This document shows, piece after piece, positions 23,667 to 36,020 of a DNA stretch of 64,000 nucleotides. Position 1 is the first letter of the stretch, and each line of letters opens with the position of its first letter. The DNA comes from Diphasiastrum complanatum (taxonomy: Eukaryota; Streptophyta; Lycopodiopsida; Lycopodiales; Lycopodiaceae), in assembly GCA_029204225.1 (NCBI GenBank), contig CM055095.1:69559997-69623996 (forward strand). Direction: 5' to 3'. The translations under genes were made by a program, and so were the position numbers. The notes beneath the pieces are model-generated. The model was given only the letters and a program-made list of their open reading frames with translations. It searched no databases and had not been told where the DNA came from.

Positions 23667-24492
23667 AGGAAAAACCTAAGAAAGTTGTAATCTTGTCGAC
23701 GAAGGTGAAGTCAAAGACTCTAGCATCTTTATATCAGCATTGTCATCGAATCAAGAGGATCAAGCTTGGTACATTTGGTTCAGTAGCGTGAAAGAGTTGG
23801 ATAATGGTAATGTGTGCAGGATCAAGAGGATAGGCATTGTTTACATCCAACTACCTGATGGCAAAAGCAAAACAATCAAGAAGTACTTTACGTATCAGGT
23901 TTGAAGAAATTCTATTTTTTGTTGGTGTCATTACTGATCAAAAGTTGAAAGTAGAGTTTTTTCATGATCGTTGCTTTGTGAAAGACATGAACAAAAAGTT
24001 CAAGGTCATTGCGGATGATATGAGGGAGTCCAAGACCAAATTGTACAGGTTGAATGCTACAACTAAGGGACAAAATGGACTTATCTCATCCATTCCATCG
24101 CAAACTAAACTGTGGCATAAAAGGCTCGGTGATCGATTGGAAAATAAAATGCATGTTAGATGTGATGTTATCTTTGATGAATCTAAGATATACAAAGATG
24201 AGGATGCTAAGAAGTTGGACACATCAAGTGGCAAAGATGGTACAGTGAGAACTCTGCTTGATGATGGACTATTTGTTGACATTCCTGATGATGGGAAGAT
24301 GAATGCACCTCATGATGCTGCTACTCAATCTCAGGAGGCAGGTTGGAGAGGCAAGGATAAACCATTTAGTGCTAAGAGGATTGAAGTTGCAGGTGAAAAA
24401 CCCAAGGAGAAATGTTTACTGAAGGATCTGAACCTGCACACAAATTCAGATTTGCATGTCTACATGCACAAACGTTGTAGTATAATCATCTA
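23667..24492 (+). pseudogene. Copia H protease and GAG-pre-integrase remnant, integrase core deleted
   Basis: Near 23770 a decayed protease start reads AWYIWFSSV where WYIDSGAS is expected, so the catalytic aspartate is lost. 23930-24130 carries the GAG-pre-integrase block (VITDQKLKVEFF, KLYRLNA, LWHKRLGDRLEN). It then jumps straight to the post-integrase linker (MHVRCDVIFDESKIY), so the whole DDE integrase has been deleted inside an otherwise open 218-codon frame. Repeat D then interrupts the linker at 24493. Confidence 0.8.
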
Positions 24493-25502
24493 GCCTGTCA
24501 GAGGATGACTGCAGGGTCTCGACACTTTGTTGTTTACGAATAAGCACTTGCCAATGGAACAATTAACTCTGTTACGAAGCAAGCCATGGTGAACAAAGTC
24601 AGATTTGCAACGCAGCACAATTGCTCAGTTTTCAAGATCCTAAGGCTGTAGCTGAATTTAAGGAAACTAATCTACTTGCAAAACCAGAACTACTCTAAAT
24701 ATGATTGAAAAGCATAGACAAGAAACAAGAAACAAAACTACAGCATGTTAGAAGTCCAAGAATCAAGAAACTAACCAGCCTTTTGATTCTTGGATATCCC
24801 AAGAACATCAAGAACTAGAATGTTAGAGAATATGCAAGATTCGTGCCACATTTCTAGCCTATTTACTTTACTTGAATGTTGGCTCCTACATTAATCCACA
24901 AGAAAACAAGAAATCTAATCCACAACTAAGAAAGCAAGAAAACTAATCCACTCTAAATCCACAACCACACACAATATGAATGGAAGGGCATGATCATAGG
25001 GGCATCACTCAAGAGAACCATCATGATCAAGGAGCTTAGTGTAGCATCAAACTCATGGAAAATCTTTTTATTAAGCATGGAGTAGATACAATGCAAAAAG
25101 CTCCTCTTCACAAAGAGGGAGTCTCTTAAATAAGCAAGAGAGCTCCTTAGGTGACTACCTAGTGGAATTTCCACATTTCACAAATTACAAGTGGAATAAT
25201 GCTCTCCACTAGAAGTCACCATCAAAAGGTGGCTCACTCTACTTTCTTTAAGAGGGGTCTACTTGCATTTATTACATTTGCCTAGAAATACTAGTTCCTA
25301 CATGGTCATTCCATCTTTCAAGATTCACCATGAGGCTTACACAGTTCTTGCATGTCTTTCTTAGCTAGTATTTCTCGGCTCTCATACTTGACTCTCAGTC
25401 TTCATTAGTCTCGTCTTCTCAGAGACCTCCTCGGTCTAAGGTGAGAGGTGCTCTTGAGTTGCTCTGTCCGAGTATCTTGGGGATTCGTCAAAATCAGCCA
25501 AC
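24493..25502. repeat. Dispersed repeat D, copy 2, inserted in copia H
   Basis: About 1 kb matching 31927-32916 along most of its length: GCCTGTCAGAGGA at the left, the TTAGAAGTCCAAGAATCAAG block, CTTCACAAAGAGGGAGTC, and AATCAGCCAAC at the right. It has possible TG/CA-type ends and no coding domain. It separates the H linker from RT. Confidence 0.75.
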
Positions 25503-26990
25503 GAGAAAGATGTACCATGGGATACATTTTCACCAAGAAGCCAATCACTTGACAAGAAGCTTGGTGGAGAGTCGCGACATGGATGACTTTCCTGAATCAT
25601 CCATCCAAGAAGAGCTAAGAAGATCAACAAGAGAGAGGAATCAACCTGATTGGTATGGAGCAAATTATGCTCACTTATTTAACATCATTCAAAGCAAAGA
25701 ACCTTCGACTTATGATGAAGTGAAAGATGATGACATTTGGGCCAAGGCCATGGAAGAAGAGATGGAGTCAATTGCTAAACATGACACATGGGACTTGGTG
25801 GAATCACGAATTGGTAAGAAACTGATTAGTTGCAAATGGGTATACAGGACTAAGTATCATGTAGATGGAAGTATAGCAAAGCACAAGGCAAGATCGATGA
25901 TCAAGGATTATGCACAAAGTAAAAACATCGACTATGAGGAGACCTTTGCACCAATTTTATGTTTACTTGTTGCTTTAGCTTCACATTTTGGTTGGCCATT
26001 GCATCAGATGGATGTGAAATCTGCTTTTCTAAATAGTGAGTTAGAAGAAGAGGTGTTCATGGATCAACCTGAGGGCTTTGTAATGAAAGGACGTGAACAT
26101 AAAGTATGTCGCTTGAAGGATGTGCTTTATGGTCTCAAATAGGCATTACGTGTATGGTATAGCAGGATTGATACATACTTGAGAACACACTTTGATCCAA
26201 ACCTTTATGACTTATGCTTTGATGGTATGATTCCTTTGGTTGCTCTTTATGTTGATGACTTGATTTTTATGGGAAATAATCAAGAGCTGATAAATATTAT
26301 CAAGAAGGATCTCATGGATCAATTCAAAATGACAAATCTCAACCTAATGCAATATTGCCTTGGAGTGGAGGTGTGGCAAAAAGGACATGAGGTGGCACTA
26401 ACACAGGTGAAGTATGTCAAAGAGTTGCTGCAAAGGTTCATGTTATAGGATTGCAAGCCAGTGAACACTCTCATTGGGCTAGGTAAAAAGCTTTCTAAGC
26501 TTGATGAATCACAACCATTTTGATGCTACAATGTATTGATAGTTAGTAGGGAGCTTGGTTTACCTTACCACGACTAGGCCAGATATATGCTATGTGTTGG
26601 TATGTAGCACCTATGAAAATACATTGGAAGGTATCCAAACACATCTTGCGATATGTCAAAGGCACATTTTACCATGGCTTGATGTACAAGAAGCATAAAA
26701 GTTTAATTGAGTTATATGCAAATTGGGGAGATAATTGTGATGATCGTAGATCTACCACAAGGTTTGTATTCCAGTTTTGTGGCAGTTGTTTTTCTTGGTC
26801 TAGTAAGAAGCAAAGTACAACTGCTTTATCCACAATAGAAGCATAGTATAAGCACATGAAGCCATTTGGTTGAGGCAAATCTTGGATGAGATGGACATGA
26901 AGCAAGGTCAACAACAACCTAGGCCATGCATTGCTTGTCAAAGTAAAATCCATATGTATACTATATTTTGGTTCTTAGAAATACAGTTGC
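25503..26990 (+). pseudogene. Copia H reverse transcriptase and RNase H
   Basis: 25553-26142 opens with the linker-end motif (IQEELRRSTRERNQPDWYGA), then WDLVESRIGKKLISCKWVYRTKY, the FAPI and HFGWPLHQMDVKSAFLN blocks of RT, and LKDVLYGLK. A stop (TAG) follows. 26179-26448 continues with ALYVDDLIFMGNNQE (YVDD kept) and LMQYCLGVEVW. RNase H follows at 26590-26846 (WKVSKHILRYVKGT, FSWSSKKQSTTALSTIEA), ending in stops. No polypurine tract or 3' LTR is visible. Confidence 0.88.
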
Positions 26991-27059
26991 TATGTGAGCT
27001 TGGTGTGGCAGAGTGCTTTTTGTGTATGTTACTGTATTGCATGATTAGTGTTTCAAATG

Positions 27060-28190
27060 AATTTTAACTTTTGTCTCAAATAAGGCATTGATTTGCATCA
27101 AATATGATAGCATGGCCTTGATCAACAATTTGACTGATTGATAATAAGTTCTAATTGAGCAGAGTTGGAACATATAGAACATTGTCGATATGTCGAGATG
27201 AACCATTATTGAGTCTAATGGTGACTGTTCATTTACCTTTGATTCTAAGAGGGCTAAAGTCTCTAAGATAAATAGTAATGTCATGATGTGATGAAGAAAA
27301 ATGTTTGAACCAATCTTGTCGAGATGTCATATGATGATGTCACACTAGAGTTGAGATACCAACATTTAGAATCTGAATCGTTGTTTGATTCAGCTATAAA
27401 TAGCTTTGGGTTAGATTTGTCTTCAAAAGCATCAATGACTGCAGTATGAACCTATTGGTTCTTGTTTTCAAGAATTATGTAATACTTTATATCATGTCCT
27501 TTCTTCTTACAATACTTGTAGAAGATTTTGGCATGCTAATGTTCTGACTTTTTTTGTTGTGATGGATGTTGAGTATCTGACTTTGAAAAGTATTGACATT
27601 ACCCTTGTTTGAGTGTTGCTTCTTTTTCAAATATCTAATTTTTGTGATGTAGAAACATCATTTGAGTTCTTTCAAAGTTCTTCTTGGAGAAGAATTGAAG
27701 TGACCTTTTTGCATAGATAATTCAGGTTGTGTAGATATTAGCATGACTAGATGATCATAGGAGGTCAGAAGACTTTCTAGGAGAGTCATGACAATATCAT
27801 TGTCAGCAATGGATGACTCTACTTTAGCAAGTTGATGAATAAATTATCTAACTTGATTAACATGGTCACTTATAGAAGTCGATTCTGACATCTTCCAAGA
27901 AAAGAATTTCTTTTGCAAAAATAGAAGAGTGGTAACATCTTGGGTCTCATACAGTTTGATGAGCGCTTCCCAAGCTTGCTTAGATGTTTCATTGTTATTG
28001 ATATGAGATATTTGTGAATCCTTGAGATTCATGGAGAGCTTTTTCATCTTTGGATTTCCATTTGGCTATAAGATCAACACGTTGTTGTAGTAGGATTGAA
28101 GATTTGATTAGTGTGGTGATTTGATGATTTTGCAATGTACCTCCTAGAAAAAGTGTGCCCTCCTATAGATTCATTGGCTGTTTTGAACTC
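27060..28190 (-). pseudogene. Copia I gag and protease fragment
   Basis: The minus strand at 27844-28110 carries UBN2-type gag (SKQAWEALIKLYETQDVTTLLFLQKKFFSWKM). Near 27500 a degraded knuckle reads YCKKKGHDIKYY, with first and last cysteines changed to tyrosine. 27060-27330 carries the protease C-terminus (NVLYVPTLLN, SISQIVDQGH in shifted frames). It is head-on to copia H with no LTR between them. Confidence 0.7.
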
Positions 28191-28866
28191 ATACATGTGT
28201 GGCGGGGAGACATGGCAATCATCTCAAAAATATGCCTATCCTTTTTACTATGTTTTACAATGACCAATTTGGTGCATGTTTTTGTTATTTTGTGAGTAAT
28301 TTGCCAAAAATGCAAATTGTTCAGACGCATGTATATTATTTTCCAGCTTTTAGTGTACTACGCTTGTGGAAATTGGTTGCATGGTGATTTTGTGAGTGCT
28401 TTTGACATGCATAATAGACCTACAATTGTTTTGAGTGGTTATATGCATGGGTTCTGATGTTTCTATCATAAACCAGTGATAATGGTTGACAATTTTTGTA
28501 AAACTGGATTTCTTGTTAAAAAAAAATTGTAATGACGTTTTGTAGTTAATGTCAATGTTTTGCATGCCAGTTTAACATTAAATCAGAGACATTAGGAATC
28601 AAACAATAAGTCATATTTTGATTTCAATTACCTTTGTGGTGATAGTACTTTTCGTCAAATTCTTGAGTTACATAAATTAAAAAAAAAATTGACAACTAAT
28701 TTTTTTTTTAGTTTTTCTCAAATTTTGAAGTTATCTATGAAATGAACTTAGATAATTGAAATGACCATACCGAGGATTAAGTTCCATTAGATTTTGATCA
28801 CTCACTTTTGTTAATAATAGACATATTCATTAACTGAAGAAAGTTTTTTCTTGTAAATAATTCAAC
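28191..28866. other. AT-rich spacer
   Basis: Homopolymer-rich, no coding domain recognised. Confidence 0.5.
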
Positions 28867-29400
28867 ATGACTGAAGAAGTTGCAAATCCTGTTGTACCCT
28901 CATACATGCAAATGTGCCAATAGTTGAGTAATGCACTCAATGATATAAATCATCAAAATAGTTTACGAGACTAGCATATGGAGGTTCTAATGAGCCAAGT
29001 GAAATTATTACCTTCTCCGAATTTCAGATTCCAGCCTGAGACTTACTTAGAAAGAAAAAGAAAAAAAAGCCAAAAGTGGTGAGGACTGGCTCATGAAATG
29101 GGACAATTAGTTCAATCTCCATGGTGTTTTTGGGGAAAAAAAAAAGATCAAGAGCGTGGTTTTATTTCTTCGTGGCAAGGCATCATGGTGGTAGCGTGAT
29201 TTGACTGTCAAACCCACTACATGGGATGCATTCATATAAATCTTCAAGAACGCTTTCGTCATTGCAAATGACATCAACTATTACCAAAAGTTTGTGAACT
29301 ACAAGATGGAAAATAAGAGTCTAAATTTCATGGATCTCTAGATCGAGTTCCATCATTTGATTCAAAATTGGCACGTTGGCAGTTTGTCCTAGTGTTAGCC
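28867..29400 (+). pseudogene. Ty3/gypsy gag remnant
   Basis: An ATG at 28867 opens MTEEVANPVVPSYMQMCQ, soon followed by a stop. Downstream frames show the Retrotrans_gag signature: EDWLMKWDN, then LFLRGKASWWWRDLTVKPT, TWDAFI-IFKNAF and FVNYKMENKSLNFMDL-IEFHHLI. The G-A-WW, T-W-AF pattern is diagnostic of gypsy gag. Frame shifts at poly-A runs (29050, 29140) and stops make it a pseudogene. Protease and beyond are not found to the right. Confidence 0.7.
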
Positions 29401-29517
29401 GAATTGTTTGCACGGAAAACCGGGCTATGACAGGCACACAAATTTGTAAAAATCGACATGTGAAACCCGGCTATCGATATTAAAATAGGCATAAAATCAC
29501 CATTACTCTTTAAGAGT

Positions 29518-29690
29518 TTTCCAATGTGTAATAGCAAGATTAGCCATATACTAACTTAAGGAATTGACTACAAATGCTATGTCTAGTCTGCTATAGATCA
29601 TTGCGTGCATATGAGAACCTATTATCGAATGCTATGGGTACTCACGCATCTACTCCTTCTCTTCTTTTGTCTGAGGACTCTGGTCCTTCG
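29518..29690 (-). pseudogene. Copia RT/RNase H junction fragment (B-related)
   Basis: Matches 12600-12780 with many changes (CCAATGGGTAATGC, TTAGCCATATA, GATCATTGCGT, CTCATCTGCTCC). A 170-bp orphan scrap between gypsy pieces. Confidence 0.65.
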
Positions 29691-30250
29691 ACAATTTGGT
29701 CCTCCTTGTGGTGGCCCTAGGAGACTGGATAATTAGTGCACCATTATCATTGGACATATTATAGCTAAGCGTTATGGGACAATCCTACAAACTGTAGCGA
29801 GCAATGAAGTTGAGTTCATATGATTACATATTTTGACCCACCACTCCACATCAGATCGTATTTGCACTCTCAAGCCTATCATTGAGGATGTTAGGTCTAG
29901 ATGATAGAGGATTTACTGGAGGTAGTGTCATTTTATCCATACTTGGGGATGTTTCTTCACAGGTCCAACTTTCAACATGAGACATGCAACTGCATCTAGA
30001 CTTGAAAAAGGTCATGCCTCCTTAGTCAATATGAAAAGGTTATGCTTCAGACAACATGTTCGAGATACCCCAAATATGCTGATTGTTTGATGCCCTACCT
30101 CCTTCATCACTGAGTGGTCATTTAGGGGCCTAAGCTTGTGACTTGAAATGTTTCTTTCTTGATGATAGCTTATCCCCCATTGTCTCAATTGCCAACCTCT
30201 CTGACGGCCGTGTATGCAATAGAGACATGGTGCATAAGGCTTGCATAAGA

Positions 30251-30464
30251 AGAGTGGGCAATATCTCACATCTAATAGTTACCATGCTGTCACATATTAT
30301 ATGGGCTAGGCTCTCAACATCTCATCAAATTGTTTTGGTCAAGTTTGTAGATCATAAGAAGGGTGGACCAATATCTCACATCTAAAAGTTACTATGTTGT
30401 CACATATTATATGGGCTATGCTCTCAATTCCTCATCAAATCATTTGGGCCAAGTTTGTAGATCT
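30251..30464 (+). repeat. 110-bp tandem duplication, 2 copies
   Basis: Both copies carry ATATCTCACATCTA, ACATATTATATGGGCTA and AAGTTTGTAGATC at a constant 110-bp offset (30261 and 30371). They are about 88% alike by eye. Non-coding, in the 3' part of a gypsy-like remnant. Confidence 0.85.
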
Positions 30465-30518
30465 ATTGCATATTGAGACTATCTTCTACTTGCTTATAAA
30501 TATATGTAGACTAACAAG

Positions 30519-30800
30519 GTTCAAGGGAGGAAGAATGTTATGTCCATGTCCTGTACAAGGGAATTAGAATAATTCCTGACGTGGATAGCCGGTCACTCCA
30601 GTTGTATGTGGTTATTAGTTATTCTACATCATTCCGGGCATGGTCGTATCAAGTAATTAATAATCATATGAGGGCCCAGACCTATAATTGGACATAGGAG
30701 CACTTGCATGGTGAATGACTACTTTAATGCAAAAATAGGAGGTCAATAGCTTGATATAGGTTGCACGGGGATCCTAAGGGGAATATTCTCTCCTCTTGGA
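30519..30800 (+). mobile_element. Polypurine tract and LTR start of a gypsy-like remnant
   Basis: TTCAAGGGAGGAAGAA (30520-30535) is a typical tract, followed by TGTTATGTCCATGTCC, resembling the LTR start at 23172. The LTR end cannot be fixed. It may be the 3' end of the element whose gag is at 28867-29400. Confidence 0.5.
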
Positions 30801-31741
30801 GAGAACACATACCATGAGACTCGCCATCTCCCTATTGGAATTTCAGATTCTTGAGCCAGATTTCCTCTCCTCTTTTGTATTCATTCACTGTGGCTTGGGG
30901 GTGAAGGGTTAGGGTATTGACTAGCCTCTTCATGTTGGTTGGGTGGTTTATGCTCCACATGTGTCCTTTTGGCTTGCATGTAATAGGATTTTTGAAGATC
31001 TTCACTTGGCGATTATAATAGGATCCCCAAAAGAAATTAGTTGGGAGTCTTGGCAAGCCTAACTCACTATCAAAAGAGCATATTATGAGGAGTCTGATGT
31101 GAAGAGGATGAACCAAGATCTCAAAAAGACAAGTCTGTAGGAGAGTTTAAGTGATTTTACTATTTCTGGCTTACAAGGCTAGGATTTAGGGTTCCAGACT
31201 CCCCCTACTCAATTTAGACTCATCAAGATGTGTTCTAGCCATGGTCAAACATGAGAACCAAGGCAGTGAAAATTGGGAGAGATATTGAGGTTTTTGTCTT
31301 CTATAGTGACTTTTGTTGTTGTACTTGGCTGAATAGTGAAGGGTTTGGAACTATTCAGATCATTGGCAAATGGAATTTCTTTCGTTGGCACTGATTTCAA
31401 AGTTTCTTGATGAATATTCACTTCTCTTTGTCCAGTTTCATTGAATCACTTTGTTGCACAGTACTGTATTTGGTGGCCTTCATTGTCCTTACCTGTAACC
31501 TGTACTAACTCTATGAACCACGCACCATTTCCCACCTCCTCTTCCTTAGTAGCTTGATAATGTCCCTTTCACCTCCACCATTCCACTGCACCAAAATGAC
31601 TCTTTTAATAGACCTCTGAATGTACATCAACATTGGTACCAATGTATTATCCATGTGCCATCATCAGAATAGTCGTCCTTCTTTATCAAGCAATATCTAG
31701 ATATCAAGACCAGAGGTGCCTACACTTTACCAGGCAAGGTT
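30801..31741. other. Spacer without a recognisable gene
   Basis: A minus-strand ORF (30832-31116) has no family resemblance. The rest is AT-rich unannotated sequence. Confidence 0.45.
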
Positions 31742-32916
31742 GTTTACAGATCCCCTGATCCAGAGAATCTGTTGGTTACTGATTCTTTTACTTCTTTCTT
31801 ACAGCTTCTACGGCTTGGTATTTTGCCTGTTACCAAGCTTCATGACATTCATTAGAAGTCTTCTTGATCTTACAATGCCAAACCAGGCAGAAGGGACAGA
31901 TTGACGTTGTAGTATATTTGTTTTGTCCTGCCTGTCAGAGGACTACTCAAGGTCATCTCTCTTGAACGCACTTACATTCATACATAGATGCAAGCCAAGA
32001 ACGCTCATTCACAGATCAGAGTACAGCCCGAATGAACGTTCAATAGATTCTACAGCTACCTACTCTAAAAACAAACTGAATCAGATCCTACAATATACTA
32101 GCACTGAGCTACACTTGTATAAATTGACAAAACAAGAACCAAGAACTAATCTACAGCATGTTAGAAGTCCAAGAATCAAGAAACCAACCAGTCTTTTGAA
32201 TCTTGGACATCCCAAGAACATAAAAAACTGGATTGTAAAGAGATATGCAAGAACTACACCACAGATCCATCCTATTTAGTTTACCTGAATGCTGGTTCTA
32301 CATTAATCCACAAACAAGAAAAGAAACTAATCCACTCTACGAAAGCAGCAAATCTAATCCACTCTATAGTCCACAACCACACACAAAAGGAGGGAAGGGC
32401 AAGATCATAAATGCATCACTCAAGAAACAAGCATGATCAAGGAGCTCAATGGATGCACCAAACTCGTGAAGGCTCTTCTCATTTCAGCATGGAGTTGATA
32501 CAATTCACAAAAAGCTCCTCTTCACAAAGAGGGAGTCCCTTAAATAAGCAGGAGAGCTCCTTAGGTGGCATCCTAGTGGAATTTCCACATTTCACAAATT
32601 ACAAGTGGAATAATGCTCTCCACTAGAGGTCACCATCAAAAGGTGGCTCACTCTACTTTCTTTAAGAGGGGTCTACTTGCATTTATTACATTTGCCTAGA
32701 AATACTAGTTCCTACATGGTCATTCCATCTTCCGGGATTCACCATGAGGCTTACACAATTCTTACTTGTCATTACTAACTAGTATTCCTCGGCTCTCATA
32801 CTCGGCTCTCAGTCTTCATTAGTCTCATCCTCTCAGAGACCTCCTCGGTCTAAGTGAGAGGTGCTCTTGAATTGCTCTGTCCAAGTATCTTGGGGATTTG
32901 TCAGAATCAGCCAACA
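31742..32916. repeat. Dispersed repeat C/D, longest copy (copy 3)
   Basis: About 1.2 kb. The left part (GTTTACAGATCCCCTG ... GCCTGTTAC) recurs at 36519-36610. The middle (CATTCATTAGAAGTCTTC ...) recurs at 13421-13818. The right part, to CAGCCAACA, recurs at 24493-25502. It looks like a LTR or non-autonomous element but I see no coding domain, primer site or target duplication. Confidence 0.75.
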
Positions 32917-35560
32917 TCATCTCACCCCTTATGTGTTGCAGGACCCACTACAACTCGTATTGGACGATGTCGCTTTGCTTTGCATTGGCATCTTCAATCG
33001 TCACTTGGAAAAGTGTAGATCCTCGTTCGCTTACATTAAACCAAGTGCTTATTGTCACCAGTCTTTATCACAAAAACTGTTTTTTATGAATTGTCGCAGT
33101 TTAACCAGAATGTCTTATTGCTGCAATTGGTTGACATTCTCAAAATTGGAGAGCTCTCAGCAACTTCACAACTTGCATGCTCGAGTGCTTTTTATGTGTC
33201 TCTTTGTTTTGTCACTTGTATCTACCATTGACGGTTTCATCTTTGGTTTCTTCGCAGATTTTATCTTCTGGGAGGTTTGTATCCTCCATTTGCTTCTGGG
33301 TGTTTCCGCAGTTCTTCGCTTAGTTGAAGTTCCAGTCTTAAGAAAAATCTTTGATCTGGTAGGTTGCACAAACTTTGATTATCAGTCTCAAGGGGATGGA
33401 CTCATCAAAAATTGGTGGTAGGAATAGATTTGGATAGGCGGTTTGATAACGGTAAGAAAACATGATGAAGGCTTGGTGAAAGGATGAAGGAACTGATAGT
33501 TCTACAATTGCAGCCTTGGACCCTTGCAATGTCGAGCTTTGACCACCACTTGCTGGGTGAGGAGCTTGCTTTATTTGCAGGTTCACGATTGTCTTCATCT
33601 TTCTTTTTCTGTAGCACTTCCTTTTGATCCATTACTTTTGGATCTCTTTGGGTTTCATAGGAGGGGATTCAACTACCATTGCTCCAAAGATTTTTTTTTG
33701 ATCAAAATTGATCTGACTCATCTGTTGCTTAAGTTTTCGTCCTTTCCTCCTTAGCTTCTTGGATGTTCTCCTTTAGTTCTTCTAGCTGCATCGTCTGCTT
33801 CTTAGGTCTTCATTTGGCTGATCATCCATTGTAGGTGGCAGTTGGTCTCCGCAAGACACTTGCAATGATCTGTCAACTGCTTCGGTAAGACTATAAAAAA
33901 CTGGAGATTTCTCAGAAGAACAGTAGATTGATGATAAACAAATGGATGGAAGGAAGGGTGATGGTGACAACGGTAGATGGTGTGGACGATAGGCATGATA
34001 ATGGGCGTAGAATTTGAAGTATGGCAAGAGGCCGATTGAAAAAAGAGACTGATTTTCCAATGTTTGTGTTTCTCTTTCTAAAGGATATTCGTAATGACTG
34101 GGGTACTTCTTCTGATTGAGTCTCTTTGGACTATCCATCTGTCTTCTTAGCCTTGTCATTTTCATATTTGACTTTTGACCTTGGCTGTTGATTTTGCTGG
34201 TGTTGTTGCTGGTAGCGTAACTGCTCCAGTGGATCCAAGCAGATCCACTCTCCTCTCCCCCCCAAAAAAAAAAATCTGTTGGTGGGGATGCTGGTACTGG
34301 TAACTTGTCATGCTCAAGATTGGATCGGCGTGTGGAACACATAGTTGAAACTTGTTGAACATGCGACTGGACTAAAGATTGAACAAATTTTAACTAAATT
34401 TGTTTCAATCTTGTTGTAGTTGACTCAAAAATTAATATGACAATGAGATGCAAGAATCAACTCTGATGTGATATGTACTGCGTAGATTTGGTGGATGCAC
34501 AAAAATCCAAAACTCTGTAAATTGATAGATGAATGACAAGTTATTCTTGAGATATGCTACATGCTCCTTTGCAATGGCTATCTTTGATGAACTGAAAACA
34601 AATGTAGAAAAAAATATGCAATTAGAAGAAAAGTATGAAATGAAAAAATGACAAAAAAATAAACAAGGAAGATACCAATGTGACAAAGAGTGAAAGCTGT
34701 AGAGCACTTGTCAAACAAGAAGTCATTCATCAACATGTATAAGTCACCTGGACAATTTCATGTTTCTATTGATCTGGTAGAGTAATGAAAGAACTCCTAG
34801 AAGCCCTTGTCAAAAACAAGGCAAGTAGTGATAGTTGAATCTACCATCGTTGATAGGAGATGTTGTAAGATATAGCTTGAGATGCAGGTATGGTTGAGGT
34901 ACTATGTCCTGAGGACCTCTTTGAACAAGAGATTCAGAACCGAATCTCTATATGGTTTTCTGAATCCTAGATTTATTGTGGATTGGCACATTGGAAATCT
35001 GATCAGCATGTGCAAAGACAAATAGATTTGAGATTGTAGAAGGGGAGAAAATTGTCAATTTCCTGTGGAGGTTGCTCTTGGTTGGACATTGTAGCAGATG
35101 AAGAAATATCGATAATGCGAGACAAGGTGGTTGAATGCGGTGTATTACGTAGTCAAGGGCAAATGGAGATGGAGTGTTGTTGAATGCAGTTGGTACTGTT
35201 GATTGTGGTTTGAAGATTGTGTGTTGCTGTTATGGAAGTCAGTTGGGATCTACAGTTCAGGGTAGTCGGTTGAGATATGAAAGATGGCTCTAGCTTCGGT
35301 AGAGATGGAAGTGGGCGAGGATGGAAGGTGTGTGAAGGGTTGTCGTGGAGGTATACGTGATGACGACTAAATGTGGTTTGATGGAATGGAATGTGGTCGC
35401 AACGGCCCAGACCGGTCACGATGGTTCAAGGTGAATTACGGTTGAAAACGGGGTGACTGTTCAAGGGTGACTTGTGGTGAATTGCGGTTTCTACGGTGAA
35501 CGAGTGGGAAGCAGCTGTTGCGGTTGTAATGTGGTTAGCTGTGATGGTAATGTGGTGCAT
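32917..35560. other. Unclassified sequence with open but unrecognised frames
   Basis: A 186-codon plus ORF (32861-33421) and a 186-codon minus ORF (33782-34342) overlap several alternatives. Minus frames are Lys/Ser-rich and proline-rich and could be an old gag-like region, but no knuckle, protease or RT motif is present. 34400-35150 is AT-rich. I cannot assign any of it. Confidence 0.35.
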
Positions 35561-35900
35561 TGGTATGTGGTTGTGATTGGTTGTGGTCTGCGGCTGTGGC
35601 GATGGAAGGCGGGTAGGTAGTAGGTGGTTGTGTGCGGAGGAATGCGAATGTTTGCGACTGCGGAAGGTGGTGCTGATGGGTGAATGCGAATGGAGGTGGA
35701 TGTGGTCCGTAATGCGGGGAGAGTGCGGATTGTTGCGGATGTTGCGGGGCAATGCGGAGGTAGGGTGGTTGCGAATGGAGGTGGAGGTGGTCCGTAAGGT
35801 GGAGAGAGTGCAAATTGTTGCGGCTGAATGCGGATGTTGCAGGGCAATGCGGAGGTAGGGTGATTGTGAATGGAGGTGGAGGTTGCGATGGAATGGGAAT
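35560..35900 (+). repeat. G-rich minisatellite, about 85-95-bp unit with GAATGCGGA sub-repeats
   Basis: GAATGGAGGTGGA recurs at 35688, 35773 and 35868. Each is followed by TGTGGTCCGTAA or a variant and by GTTGCGG, GGGCAATGCGGAGGTAGGG strings. The strand is very G-rich and T/G-biased. His/Pro/Thr-rich minus ORFs here are products of the repeat, not genes. Confidence 0.85.
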
Positions 35901-36020
35901 GAAGGGTGATGACGATAGACAAGGAGCGGTTGTGGCGCTTGCTACGGCTCAAGGCAGTTGTTACTATCCAATGTAGATGTAGGCTTGTGTAATTGGCCTC
36001 GTTGTGGTCGAGCGTGGATC

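Noticed and set aside
32861-34342. Possible host gene or pararetrovirus-like coding in overlapping 186-codon frames
   Set aside because: No movement-protein, coat, protease or RT motif, no splice structure, and competing frames on both strands.
33782-34342. Retroelement gag on the minus strand
   Set aside because: Lys-rich and Pro/Ser-rich composition only; no UBN2, Retrotrans_gag or CCHC motif.
35426-35952. His/Pro/Thr-rich minus-strand ORFs of 90-150 codons
   Set aside because: Open in several frames only because the minisatellite lacks stop codons; no domain.
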